Positions 23,558-37,640 of a stretch of 64,000 nucleotides of DNA are shown here, piece after piece (the stretch's first letter is position 1; each line of letters opens with the position of its first letter). The position numbers and the translations under genes were made by a program. Location of the stretch: contig NC_090779.1 in assembly GCF_040054535.1 (NCBI RefSeq), positions 18,393,501 to 18,457,500 of the forward strand, given 5' to 3'. The notes under the pieces are model-generated. The model was not told the DNA's origin and did no database searches. It saw only the letters and a program-made list of their open reading frames with translations. This stretch comes from Antennarius striatus. Taxonomy: Eukaryota; Chordata; Actinopteri; Lophiiformes; Antennariidae.

Positions 23558-23944
23558 ATAACAGTATATATTCATTCATTCATTCATCTTCCAACCCGCT
23601 TAATCCGCTAACGCAGGTCGCGGGGTAGCCAGTGCCTATCCTGGCAGTCTCAGGGCGTGAGGCGGGGGACACTCCGGGCATGACGCCAGTGTACCGCGGA
23701 GCCACATAGAAACAAACAATCATTCACACACACACTCACTCCTATGGTCAATTTGGGACCGGCTAATCAACCTGAAGCGCATGCTTTTGGAGGTGGGAGG
23801 AAGCCGGAGAACCCGGAGAGAACCCACGCAGACACGGGGAGAGCATGCGAACTCTGCACAGAGCGGGACTCGAACCCGGGTCCGCCGTGTTGTGAGGCAG
23901 CAGCGCTAACCACTGCGCCACCGTGCCGCCCATAACAGTATATA
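23558..23944 (-). repeat. tRNA-derived SINE (family A) with 13-bp target-site duplication
   Basis: The body spans 23,571-23,931. On the minus strand it starts GGGCGGCACGGTGGCGCAGT (A box TGGCGCAGTGG), has the B box GGTTCGAGTCC, a conserved body and an ATGAATGAATGA tail. ATAACAGTATATA flanks it exactly on both sides (23,558-23,570 and 23,932-23,944). The intact boxes and duplication suggest a fairly young insertion. It is not a functional tRNA gene. Confidence 0.93.
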
Positions 23945-25982
<2,038 letters not shown>

Positions 25983-26080
25983 CATTAACTGTCTCAAACA
26001 TCTTTTCCATCATGATTAGTCACACTTGTTCTAATCATAAGGTCATCTGTAACCAATGTAATGTCAGCTTTCGCTCTCCC

Positions 26081-26081
<1 letters not shown>

Positions 26082-26149
<68 letters not shown>
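26082..26149. repeat. GT microsatellite (about 34 units)
   Basis: An uninterrupted TG run, followed by a short GA run. It is the reverse complement in kind of the CA array at 25,883. Confidence 0.98.
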
Positions 26150-26151
<2 letters not shown>

Positions 26152-28056
26152 TGTCTGTGAGAGAGAGATCCAATGGGTAAACCACCCCTTTTCTGCATCA
26201 CCCCACCATACTTAGCATTAGTCTTATTTGCTTTCCTTGACTACCATTTGCACCGACTGGCTGCCAGCCTCAGTCTCACCATGCTGAACTAACAAACCTT
26301 TTTCACTAAAGTTCATTTAACTTAGTTTGAATTATGGGCAGGGTGGACTTGAAATATGGAACATAAGGAATTAATTCTTGTCCAACTATTGTTCCATTTT
26401 TAAGGGACTTTCATGGTGGATGATGCTAATTCATCTCCTTGGCTTGGTAGCGGTGGTGACTTTGACTTTGTCACACACATACACAAAATGAATAGCTCTG
26501 CATGTTCATATGTTTTCCCATCCAATGCGAGAACTTCAATTACTTTAAAGAAATACACTATATGTGCTTGAAAGCCTGGAAGCTTTACCACTGCATCACG
26601 TTAACAAAGAACTCTTTTTTTTTCACATCAGACTGTGGACCATATTGCTTCATGTGGCTTTGCACCTCGGGGAAAAACTCCTTTCCTTGTATTCAAGTCA
26701 AAACAGAGACAATCACAACTGTTTAATCACAACTCCCTTTCAGAGAGAATAAATGCCGAAACTGGTTTTGTTGATTTGCAAAACACAATTCTGTGCAGCT
26801 AAGAAGCAGAAGACACAGCCAGAAATTACTTTGTTCCACAGCAAACACTATGATCTTCTCCAAATAATTGTCAAAGAAGGCGGACATTGGTTCACAATGA
26901 AAAGAGAACAAGCTCTGTTTTTAGCATCTGGCTGTTGGTGATATAACAAACAGACCTATCAAAACAAAGGACACAATTCTTCCTGGTCATTTTCTTACTT
27001 CTGTTTAATTATATTGGAAATAGGATTCAGCTCATGTGGCAAACAAGAATGCTGCCTTGGATCAGCATCAGACATTCAACTTCTAGTCTGTCCTAAAGAG
27101 AGATGAGTTTTCACTGTAACTGACCTAATAGGGGACTAATAGTTTCAGACCGCTATCTCAGAACCGATCATCCTCACCCCTCAAACTGTCTGTTAAATAG
27201 GTGTTACCCTACTGAAGGGACTTCTTATGATCACATATTTAATGCACAACATTAATTTCATTTAGAAAAAGGTTTCAGATATTTTCCATGGTTGTAGAGT
27301 AGTGTTCATATTTGAGATCTGTTAACCATAATGAGAAAGGCCTTCAAAACATTCACTATATTTACATATTCTTCCATTAGTTCTCCATAGTCCTCCATAG
27401 ATGAAGCAAATGCTGGGTCACAGTCACAATTCACTTTCCTAAATCAGTACAAAAAGAGATTCAGATTAAATGCTTGGAACTTTTCATGCTCAATTTGAGC
27501 CTCACAAATAACCTTTTTTTCAGTGAACATGAAAGACAACTTTGAGACTTCGTATTTATGAAATATTCTATAATTAGACTAAAGTAAGAACCTTTGCTGA
27601 ACATTTATCCCGACATTCAGATATTTAATTGGGAATAAAAGAGAAGTATGGTACCCCCAAAGTACAAATCAAGGCAACAAACAGAAAACACAACAAATCA
27701 AAAGCATAAAAAACAAAACAATAAATGTGTTTATCCAATCAGCAGCGAGCAACATACCGAGAGCAGATACCGACCTTTTCAGGTGGAAGTTAATATTTTG
27801 CTTTTTGGCTTCTCTTGTCTTTTGATTTTGTGAGTAGCACTTCAGGACCAAAAACAACCATCTTTTACATCTTGGATACTCGATTGATCTGTGACATTCA
27901 TTCAATTTTGTTTTTTACAAATGCTCTTCATGTGTGAAAATGGACAATAGAAATTTGGATTTTGTCATGGCTGCACTCTTTTAAAAAGACAAATAAGTCA
28001 TTCTTCTTTATCTACTCAGTTAAAGTCATTGTTTAACTTTGAACAAGAAAGGAGAA

Positions 28057-28061
<5 letters not shown>
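26150..28061. other. Intron 2 sequence without recognised elements
   Basis: I see no exon, RNA gene or repeat family here. Confidence 0.45.
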
Positions 28062-28107
<46 letters not shown>

Positions 28108-28141
28108 CAGAGAGAGAGAGAGAGATAGAGAGAGAGAGAGA
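28062..28141. repeat. GA microsatellite, slightly interrupted
   Basis: AG units with a few G or C changes. It is purine-rich on the plus strand and pyrimidine-rich on the transcribed sense of the channel gene. Confidence 0.97.
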
Positions 28142-29855
28142 TGGGGGTCATGGTTGGTTTAGTTTTTACATCCTCCGCTTTTACATTTTTTTTATTTTCC
28201 ACTCCCTCCCCATGACCTACACTCCTCTATTTCCCCTCTAATACAAAGGATTACCTTATCTCCCCTAAGAACATCACAATAGACATTATCTCTGGCTCAT
28301 TCTGTCCCTTCGGTTGATTTTTTGTCTCTTAATAGAATAAGAAAGCCACAGACCGATCAAGCCTCTCTGTAATCGCCTTTCTGGACTGGTTTCGTGGTTC
28401 AATAAGATTATTGACATGTCTGTATTTGGGAAGAAGCGATTAGTCAAACAGAAAACATGGTAAAACTTCACACTCTGTGGATTAATTCATGCACTCTGCT
28501 ATCCTGTGTCTCTTACCCTGTCTTCAGGTTTGTTGCCCTGGGCTGTAATTATTGAACTGAAAATCCCAATTTATGGCACCAAGAAAATAACAAGGCCCCT
28601 TCAATTACTCCCCGGGCCAGAGTACAAGTGAATTAAGAGGAGAAGAGCAAATCTGATGAGCCTGTCTGAAAATCCTCGGTGAGAATATTAAAGGCATGAA
28701 TCTGACTGGCACTTGCTAAGAGTATAACATTTAGCCATGAATGCAGTAAATGAACGACAGTGGATGTAGAAGGAATATTTTTATAACTTAGACCGTGTAT
28801 AGAAAATTAGCTCTCGTCCATGGACTTTTGGACGTTTTTACAGCAACAAGAAGTACATTTGTACGGCTTATTAATTCCTGCTAAGACTTTCTCATTTTGC
28901 AGGGCTAAAACTGCATACAACTGCCATCTTGCCAGAGATCACTGTGGTTGTTCATGCATTTGAACAGGGGTGATGGTAGAAATGTATCTAATGAACATGA
29001 AGGTAAAGACAGATACAGGCAGACAAAAGACATCATACATGTTTCCAACTCAGAGGGATTACACACAGAAGTAATAACCAGATATCCATGGAATACAGCA
29101 CTAATACATTTGCTTTATTTCTGAGCATCCAGGTTATTGGAAAATACATTTAACTATATTAAGAATTTTTTTATTATTTTCAGGATAATCATGTGGCCTG
29201 GAGTAACACTTTATTTCGAAATAGTTTGTTTAAAGACACTGAACACTGAAATCTTATTCCGGACTCACTTACCTTGATCTAATTTCAATTTACTTGACTC
29301 ATTCAGCCTAACATTGTGTTTGCATGTCTGAGTCCTCAACTGCAACTGATTTCCTTTGTGTAATTTAAAAGTTAGTTGTGTATGCAGGTATGCCAAGTTC
29401 TCATTCGCACCGCTCCAATTGGCCAATTGTCTCCACCAAATGAGGAAAACCGTTGATGTTTAAAGTTATTCATTTGGTGAACACATCTCAGTTGTAAGTG
29501 TTGATTCATTGGTGTCAGACAAGGCTAAAAGTAGGTCAATTGTTTTTATCTTTATAATAATGGAGATCAAAAATATTTGTTACATTTGAACACAAAGATT
29601 AGAGACTACAGTAAATCTCAATTTGAAACGCTGATGATGCACAAATTGCACTGGTGTGTTCACATTTCTATAAGCATAGACTGAAAATCTGTTACCATTC
29701 TGAGGGGGGTGGTAACAGATTTTTAGTCATTCTTTTAGTTTTTAAAAACACGATGGGGAAGTGCCTCTCATTGTAATGTTTCACATCCTGAAGGAATAAT
29801 AGTGGCACCAGAATCATATGGATTTTTTTATGCAGAGCTGACTGTTATAGAGATA
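28142..29855. other. Intron 2 sequence with one long hairpin
   Basis: Apart from a 19-bp inverted repeat at 29,679-29,728 I see nothing recognisable. Confidence 0.45.
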
Positions 29856-30205
29856 CAGTGCACCCTCGTTCCTCGCGGGTAATGAGTTCCAAGAACCACA
29901 CGCAATTAACGAATTCCGCGATAGAATGACAAACTATTTATCTTATTATCTATGGTAATTTAAACATTTATGAACCCGCCCCATACTGATATTAAACCAC
30001 CTTCTATCTGTATTACCTTTTCCCACTCTTATCATGTTTAAAACACTATTTATTCTCACGTAAGTCCAAGACTCACGGAACATAGCGCACTTCCGTATGC
30101 CGTCAGCCAATAGAATGCTAGTACGGTATCATGGGACCGTCTACCAAAAATCCGCGATGAGGTGACGTCGCGAGCGTAGATGCGCGAATGTACAAGGGTG
30201 CACTA
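29856..30205. mobile_element. Tigger/pogo-like MITE
   Basis: The left end CAGTGCACCCTCGTTCCTCG and the right end AGGGTGCACTA are inverted and flanked by TA. The interior has CGCGGGTAATGAGTTCCAAG, CCGCGATAG and, near the right end, AAAAATCCGCGATGAGG. These are typical of non-autonomous Tigger-like elements. No transposase is present. Confidence 0.75.
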
Positions 30206-30993
30206 TATACACACACCAGCAGCAGGGGATAGAGCAGGACTGGAATGGTTATTATGGGGTGAGTTTGAAACTGAACTTTGATTATAAAGGCTCCTCTGAA
30301 AGCATTTAGTTCATGGTGATATATGATTTGATAAAGGAGATCAGCTGAGGACAGCCAGGAACGCATTAGCCATGTAGAGATAGGCAGAAGGGACCAAGTG
30401 GGAGGAAAAACATTTAAATACTGCTTATATCTTGCTTCATTGATACCAGAATCTTACTTTCATCCGTCTCCTCCATCATTCTCTCAGACACATATTATTT
30501 CACTCCATCTCTCATTCTTCCCCTCCATAAGATATATCCTCTATTTGTCCTCTTCTTCCATCTTCCACTTACTTTAACTCCTCTTTCACACTCCTAACCC
30601 AAACTGGCAGGCAGAGAAGCAGGATGAATAATGAGGGGACAGGGGAATTCTGGCCTGCCCCAGCACAAACCAGACCTGAGAACGAGACAAACAGCAGGAC
30701 CATGTGAATTAAAGATGACAAGAGTCCTGCTACTCCTGCTTGGGCAGGCTAACTGGACACTGCAGATGGAGTTCAGCAGCCAAACATACGAGGACAGTTA
30801 GCAACTCATGAGCATGCAGAGATAAAATCATGAAAGCAGCAGATGGATTTGTTTACTTTGGTTGGAGCTGCAATCCTGTTCCCAAGAATGAGCACTGACA
30901 TGTATAGAGATGCTCGGATGAACATACACACTTAACGAGCCCTTAGAACCTTCTCATGGCAGTGAAATGCCAGAGACACAAGCACACATGCGT

Positions 30994-31035
30994 ACACACA
31001 CACACGCACACACACACACATACACACACACACAC
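30994..31035. repeat. CA microsatellite, interrupted
   Basis: AC units broken by GC and T changes. Confidence 0.9.
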
Positions 31036-32865
31036 CTGAGAGGTCTTTCATATGCACATTGTCTTCAAAAGACATAAGAGACATGGAGGCATTTGACTCT
31101 GAACTGCACGAGCATGAACGCACACACAGCTGTATAAAATTCACAAATCTCTGCTTTGGCCTATCAGTAGTTGATATGAGGAGGAATACCGTTGCCTTGC
31201 AGAGCAAAGAGACTGAGCCACATTCATTTTGTTAAGATGCCAACTCAGTCCATTCCCATGCTGCCACCAATCATCGAATTCTGTTCATCCACAGTCCCAG
31301 GTGGCGTCCCATTTTGACCTGAAACGTTAATTGAAAGAATTCTTTCTTTCTTTTAACGGAGCAGCATTTCTAGTCTTTGCTGCACGTCACAAACCCGATT
31401 GCTTGCTTTGTAAATCATTTAATGTGACACTACTCAACCTAAACAAATGGGCGGGAAGAGAGTCGACAGTTGCTGACACATCAGAAAAGCAGTCAAGAAT
31501 CCGCAACTCACAAAAACCATTCATCTGTATTCACTTGCACGGTGTCTGAACATCTGCTGTGTGTTTGCCTCTTTTGTTTTGAACATCACTGCACTGAAAA
31601 CATATCTAGTAGCATCTGACACCATTGTGCTTCATTCCCTGTAGGGGATCTCCGCAGATTTGTCTAATCATATTCTATAATGATATTCCAAAGACAGTTA
31701 TGCATGTTAAAGGACTCAATGAATCAAACAAAGGGACTGTCTAATCCTGAACTCTATCTTCTCAATCTGTGTTCTTATCACTGATTTCTGGACTCGTCTT
31801 GGAGGGGCTCTCAAATCGTATCTTCAGCCTTTACAACTCATCTAGCAGTCTGAAAGCACTTCTCCGCTCCTAAATTCTACAGTGTCGAACAGCCTGCACA
31901 CCATCCTTGACTGCTTATGACTGCTCATATCAAAATCAATATAGCGGCACTGCTGTTGAGGACTTTGGGGCAGCTGCTGAACAAGCGTGTTGAGTTTTCC
32001 TGCAGCAACCAACCTCTGCATACGCTTGAGATACATGCATATGATATTTTACTTAAGGGCAGATGATTAAAATTGAATCAGAGATACTGGAGGAGAAGGT
32101 CAGTTATAAGTGAACGGAAGACTCAAGGGTAACTGTAAGCCGTATCAGTTACAGCGTATGAGTTCATCGCTGTTACATGTTCTCACGTGTGCTCGTCTGC
32201 ACACGTGCACAGATGTGCGTAGGCATGTGATTTGAAGTACACACATGTGAAGGTTTTGTCAAATTTGTGTGACTGACAGTGTGTTTACTGATGCGCAAAT
32301 TTTGTACGCGCTTGACTTTTGTGTGAGGCACAGCAAGTCCATTCAATTATTGCGTGGTGTTTACTGAGAGACGCCAACCGGACAGGCGTCAGTGAGCAGC
32401 TCTGGCTTCATAATTTTATGCTGCTATAGACACAGATCACAGGACACAGAAGGCCGACACATTAACAAGAACATCCCAGAGGGACATTTAAGGCGGTCGT
32501 ACAGTCATTTCACTTTGCTCACACGCCCTGCCATACTGTACTCACACCACATTTTATTTTCCAAGAAAACAAGGTTGCTATTAGAGATAACGGTCATCTG
32601 ACTTATCAGGATGAGTTGTGAGCAGCTCTGTTAGTATGTGATGGTTGTGTCTTTGGACGGGTAAAAACTGTAAGACAAGACAGCGGTAGGTTGATTTCTA
32701 CTCATTCACACTACACATGCTGAATCTGAATGACAGACCAGTATCTTACTACAAAAATTACTTTTAGACACTCTAGATTCAGGCTAAAAATTTTAATTGC
32801 TTAATTAGCATTATGACTTGGCTCACAGCCATATGTACAACGTGCAAAAACATTGCCTCACTCAC
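31036..32865. other. Intron 2 sequence next to coding exon 2
   Basis: The sequence is unique-looking with no recognised element. It ends at the GTGAGT donor of exon 2. Confidence 0.45.
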
Positions 32866-33507
32866 CCTGTCCTCCTCCTCTCTCAGGTCTGGCATGGTGC
32901 TGATGCACAAGCTGACAACTGTCACGGCAACCATGATCACTGACAAGAAGGCAAAGATCTTCCCTGGGATGCCAGACTGGGGATTCTCCACCATATCCCT
33001 CAGCCAGTTCATCACCCTTCGGTATCTGGTCTCCTCCACTGTCACATGCTGCATTACATTTTTTTGCCTGCGTTCCTCCTCTCGCCGTTCCAGCTCATGT
33101 GCCTCCTCAATGCGTGTGTACATCTTTCTCTTGCAGCAGCGCTCCATGTACGCCATCTCCACTCCCCAGTAGGTCAGCTCATCATGCAGAGAGAGGACGC
33201 ACATCTCTCGCAGCAGGCGCAGTTTCCCAGCAGCCAAGAAGTTGAGGATGACCCTGAAGGCAGATGGTGAGCGGTCGAAGAAAAACTCCTTGTGTGCTTC
33301 ATCATAGTCATCGCAAATGCTGGCAATGTCCTCGGGTGACCGACAGCCACAGAGGCGGCCAAGTCGTGTGAGAGGGAACTGCTCCAGGGTGCTCCAGGGG
33401 AAAGTGTAGCGGTTTCCCCCAACATTGATCACCGCTAGAAGGGCATGGTCGACAGAGACGAGGTCCTCTGGCCGACGGATGAACTGAGCCCTCTGGTAGT
33501 GCACACC
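32866..33507 (-). CDS. kcng4: Kv6-type K+ channel subunit, coding exon 2 (T1 domain and S1)
   Basis: This exon encodes residues 37-250. It holds the T1 tetramerisation domain (about residues 62-165), with INVGG at 63-67, the CDDYDE motif, FFFDRSPSAF and the YWGVE segment, followed by a charged linker (RREEERRQ) and S1 (about 219-239). The phrases MVENPQSG and CISTMPDLREEED are typical of Kv6.4. T1 normally sets the assembly partner; Kv6 subunits do not make channels alone but join Kv2 subunits and shift their gating. The exon starts after an acceptor (TTCACTCTCCAG) and ends at AGG before the donor GTGAGT at 32,865-32,860. The open frame runs on past both splice sites, so the ORF ends (33,522 and 32,779) are not exon ends. 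Confidence 0.93.
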
Positions 33508-33624
33508 CTGGAGAGTGAACAATGAAAAGCTTCATTGCCAGAGCAGATGTATCTGAAATACGTCTGAGTTGTTTGTCCAAAAATGTATCACTTAATTGAC
33601 ATGTTAATATTATGTTATTCATAC
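33508..33624 (-). other. kcng4: Intron between coding exons 1 and 2 of the channel gene (117 bp)
   Basis: This is a phase-0 intron with donor GTATGA and acceptor TTCACTCTCCAG on the minus strand. It is inferred from the frame of the flanking exons and from how well the joined residues fit Kv6 proteins. Its small size is ordinary for teleosts but contrasts strongly with the next intron. Confidence 0.85.
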
Positions 33625-33732
33625 CTTGATCGTCTCAGTCTCTGGGATCTCTGTAAAGATACGATCCAGACTGCTGTCATCGCTGACAGACAGATTGCTG
33701 AAGTCATGGTTGGCGTTGCTGATGATGGGCAT
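33625..33732 (-). CDS. kcng4: Kv6-type K+ channel subunit, coding exon 1 (N-terminus)
   Basis: This exon encodes residues 1-36 of the channel. The ATG is read on the minus strand at 33,732-33,730 and opens a Ser/Asp-rich cytoplasmic N-terminus beginning MPIISNANHDFSNL and ending ETETIK. The exon closes on an AAG codon and is followed directly by a GTATGA donor (33,624 downward). Joining it in phase 0 to the next exon gives ...TETIK/GVHYQRAQ, which corresponds to the 'IKG-YYRR' junction I recall from Kv6 proteins upstream of the T1 domain. No upstream in-frame start is needed. The start is chosen because the residues after it look like the Kv6.4 N-terminus of fish. The exon is short and overlaps spurious frames on both strands, so an ORF-only scan would miss it. 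Which teleost paralogue (4a or 4b) this is cannot be told here. Confidence 0.85.
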
Positions 33733-33811
33733 GGCAGCATTTGGAAGCACACTGCTCTGGACCAGGCAGTGCAGACCAGGTAATAAAGACTATAGGAGAC
33801 TACAGTAGAGT
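33733..33811 (-). other. kcng4: Probable 5' UTR part of the exon holding the start codon
   Basis: Just upstream of the ATG the minus strand has a pyrimidine-rich stretch ending CACTTCTTTGTAG, whose AG lies at 33,813-33,812. It is a plausible acceptor for a 5' non-coding exon. A second AG (…CTCCTATAG) lies closer to the ATG. The choice is inference only. Confidence 0.4.
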
Positions 33812-36357
33812 CTACAAAGAAGTGCAGAGATAGCAAAGGACTCGACTGTTCAGTCTTACTACGCAGCAGTCTATTTTCTATATTGCTCTCCAACAGTTTA
33901 TGTTAACTCTTGCAAATGAGAAAACATTTCTTGCCTCATCCCTGGTCTGTTTCAGATTACTTGAATGTGGATATAGTTGTATATTTAAGTCTTTTTGATC
34001 TCAGGCCTCATAACCAGGATTTTTTCCTAACAACATATGAACTATGAGTCCTCTTCCAACCATCACAGGCAAAACCAAAAAGGGAGAATAAAGAGTAGCA
34101 TCAGACAACCTGTCGTCACGATTGAATGTGTAATAAGTTTTAAAAGTAATGTCAGAGAACCATAATAGACTCAGATGTCATATCAGGATTCAGCATCTGA
34201 TCAGTGAGTAATCCTCGTTTGAAGCAAGCGTCTGGAAAAAGAAAGCCTGACTAGAAAGAGGGTTACAAATGATGTGTGTCTGATAGCTGCCCTGGATGAC
34301 TGGATGAGTAAAGGAGCCAAATATGTAGCACTGAGTTGTCCAGGGACTGAACGGGATCCTCTGTGACGCCACATCAGGATTATGGCGGGCCGAGAAATGT
34401 GGCAGCAGGCACTAAGAGAGCGAGAGAGAGATAGAGAAAAATAAAGATAAATTTCAGAACAAAACAAAGAAGCAATGAGATTAGGTCACAGTATAGAACA
34501 CGAATGGGCAAATAAAAGGAACAAAATAGAGTGATGATAGAAAATAGGGAAGAAGAAACGGACATCAGCAGTCACACTGCAGTACCCCCCTGCCCCAATT
34601 TTTTTCCCCCAAACCCTTTCACCCAAACCTTCACCCCATTCACTTCAATTTCAACAAGACCCTCAGCTGGTGCTATAAATGACCCGTCACTGTGGACGGT
34701 GCTGTACTTGAAGTGATAGCGAAGGCATTTAAACTCAAATCAATTTGCAATAAGGACGGCCTGTGTGTGGGTGTTAGAACATTCAAGGAAAAACAGTAGA
34801 CAAAAAGATATTCAGGTCTGTGGTGTTATTTACACTCAGAGATATTGGCTGTTGCAGACGGGCAGCAATCCATAGCAACAGACACAGAAACACAGGGCCC
34901 AAAATGTTTTTCTTGGCACAGTTAGTTGTCAGAGAATGCCTCTTTGTGTATCAAAACCTTAAATAGCTATGGTTCATTTCAATCCCTGTACTTTTGTATT
35001 CATCATTTATTTTCTATGACTACTGTACAGTTTTTCTTCCTTGGGCTTAGTTACACTTTATGCATGATAACCGGCTGCCAGTAAACAAACAAAACAGTGA
35101 ATGGGTTTCACAGCTTTGTGCTTCCGTAACAATGTCGAAAATGCATGCAGTGAAAAAACTATTTAACATCAATTTAATCTCATTCTTATTTAAATGAATA
35201 TTTGCATGATTGTAAATTTCAGGCAAGTTTGTTTTGACAATGACAATTAGGAGCAGAAGGAACCAGAGGGTAAAGACAGTAGGTGAGAATGGTTTAAATA
35301 TTAAATGACATGGATCCAGATGATGAAAGAATAAGAATGAGCTTTCTGTGGCTTTCATGTTGGAAACATCCAATCAGAAGCAATGCTTGGTTGCCTATTG
35401 CGTCTAGCTATGAGCAACAGAGCTGACTAACATTTGGGTGGTTGCCCTTCACTTCTCTGATGCCAGCTTTTGCTATCAGTGTTAAGCTGTGATAGCTTTT
35501 CTGCACACACCATGGCAAATTATGAAAGCCGGAATCTTCACAGGCCATTCCAGACGTTATGGACTTTTAAACAGGCATGTGGTCTAAATGTTTGTGAAGA
35601 CACGTATCACTCTGCTGTCACTATATATATATGTAATTCAGACATACAGATGGGGCTCTGATTCATCAGAAGTAAAGTAGCTTTTTGTTTTGTTCTCAAC
35701 AGATTGTATAAAAAGATATTTTTGTCACCAGTGCTGGGCTTATTTGTCTCTCTGTCTCTGCACGGTAACCCCAGGGCTATTGGATGAGTGACTGGACAGC
35801 ACAGACAAGAGTTTGAAGCATTCGACCACACCAGCATGAATCATTGATTCACATCCTGAAGAGTAAAGTCCTGTACAGGAGGAACCAATAAATCACATCT
35901 GTCCTGATGCTGGTGTTTCATTTCCACCTCACAGGGGGAGAGCGCGATAAACTATTTATTAATCGATTCTTTCTCCCAATGGATGTGACTGGGTTTTCTT
36001 GGCGGAACCTTAATTGAAGGAGGTGGTTTAAACTGGATGCTGGAGTCAGACACAAATGACACCAATGAGATGAAGGATATCTGAGGAAACCACCAGCAGA
36101 TTCAGCTTGTTCGATTACTGATGAAGATTGGTATTTATTGTAAGGTGCATTACAATGAACAGTGATTACATTATAGAAATATGGAAACCAATGAGTAAGT
36201 ATCTTCTATTTAAAACCTGTATTAAAAAATACATATATTGATATTTTCCATGCAAAGGGGCATGCACCACTCAGTCTGGGTGCTAATATTACTGTATATT
36301 CATGGGTGAGTCACTGGTGACAACATTTGCTGGGAGCTGGTGGAAGAGATCGAGTTG

Positions 36358-36400
<43 letters not shown>

Positions 36401-36424
36401 TCTCTCTCTCTCCCTCTGTCTCTC

Positions 36425-36483
<59 letters not shown>

Positions 36484-36983
36484 TTCTATCTCATACCAAC
36501 TTGTAAAAGAACACACGCGTCAGCAAACATACGCACATACACGTACGCACACACACACATGCGTGCGCAAGCACTCACACACACACACGCACGCACGCAC
36601 ACACACACACACGCACACAATTGTCCGTCCTCACTAAGAATTGACCTATAATTAACCCCAGATAAAGACGAACTTATGTGTTTTTAATGTACTAATGTTG
36701 TACAAAGAAAGCTGATGGGGGGCTCTAAAGTTTTGATCAGATGTTGCTTCCAGGGCAGTTCACATATGTTCCATCTCAGACATGATTTCAAAATGGTAAC
36801 ACTTTTACTCGCGTATTTTAGAAACATCTACCTTCAAAAACGTGCTGTGTGTAGTTTCTCTAATCCTAAAGCAAGTTGCAGCGTTTCAGGACAAACTCCA
36901 CCAGCATTAGAACTTCAGGCAAATACCGAGATGGAAGTAAAACCCGTGGCAGGCATCGGTATAACTTATGAAGCTGAGCTTAC
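33812..36983. other. Non-coding interval upstream of the channel start codon
   Basis: This interval is probably the 5' UTR intron. It holds a 135-bp TC array (36,358-36,492) and a CA-rich stretch after it. Otherwise it is AT-rich sequence with short chance ORFs and no recognisable exon. Confidence 0.4.
36358..36492. repeat. TC microsatellite
   Basis: TC units with scattered G and C changes over 135 bp, followed by CA-rich text at 36,544-36,618. Confidence 0.97.
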
Positions 36984-37640
36984 CATCCCGACCCGGCGCT
37001 CATCTCCAGACAACCAAACCAGCTCGGCGTGAATTCCCTCTGTAGCCCCGAGGTTCCTTCTGATAATTCAACACCAAATCAGGGTGTCAACAATCACCCC
37101 CCAAACGCCGCATGTTACGGGAACATGAACGCGTGTGTCTGGCATCATCCAAACAGCCGCTGGAAGGCGCGCAAAGAGTCTGCCTGGACATATCGGCGAT
37201 GGAAGAGAGTGAAGGCTTGGTGTGCCGAAAGTGTCCCGTTACAGCTCGGTTAGCAGTGCTGCAGGAGGAGGAGGAGGAGGAGGAGGAGGAGCAGGGGAGG
37301 GCTGAGTCTGAGCCGCGGTGCGCAACAGAGGACGCTCCCGGGACCCAAGTTCAAGATCACGCGTAATGCCGACCACTGGCGCAATAATGAAGCCAGTGTG
37401 AGAAAGAAAAAGACATTTTATCAGGGCTGACGGAGGACGGGGGCTGTCAAGTGTTGACTCGACATCTCTTCTTTACATCAGATCATCTGAAATTCAAGGA
37501 CACCAAGGAGATGTTGTCGTGTATATACGAGTCCTACCTGACCGCTTCGTGCGCTACAGGGGGCGCGGTAACCTCCTCAATTACCATCAATAACTGTAGT
37601 TGTTACATCTGCCGGGAAGCAATAACTACCGGTCAAAAGT
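36960..37640 (-). promoter_or_regulatory. CpG-richer block: candidate promoter and non-coding first exon of the channel gene
   Basis: Compared with the AT-rich surroundings this block is clearly richer in G+C and CpG (for example 36,985-37,005, 37,165-37,200, 37,310-37,360 and 37,540-37,600). On the minus strand a GGGATG/GTAAGC donor lies at its left edge (GT at 36,983-36,982). Paired with the acceptor at 33,813-33,812 it would give a 5' UTR intron of about 3.2 kb. A GAG run sits at 37,263-37,291. I see no convincing TATA box or start site. It could instead serve an unseen plus-strand transcript. Confidence 0.4.

Noticed and set aside
23880..23931. tRNA-like A and B boxes
   Set aside because: They belong to the head of a SINE with a target-site duplication, and I see no full tRNA cloverleaf. 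The same holds at 41.5 and 51.3 kb.
32779..32865. Extra 28 residues after the exon 2 donor
   Set aside because: They are intron read-through. The Kv6 sequence stops at a GTGAGT donor and resumes in exon 3.
33508..33522. Start of the exon 2 frame at a TTG codon (MFTLQ)
   Set aside because: These codons are the polypyrimidine tract and AG of the intron. The protein enters here from exon 1.
33615..33893. 92-codon minus ORF over the first channel exon
   Set aside because: It is in another frame. The true frame gives the Kv6 N-terminus and ends at a GT donor.
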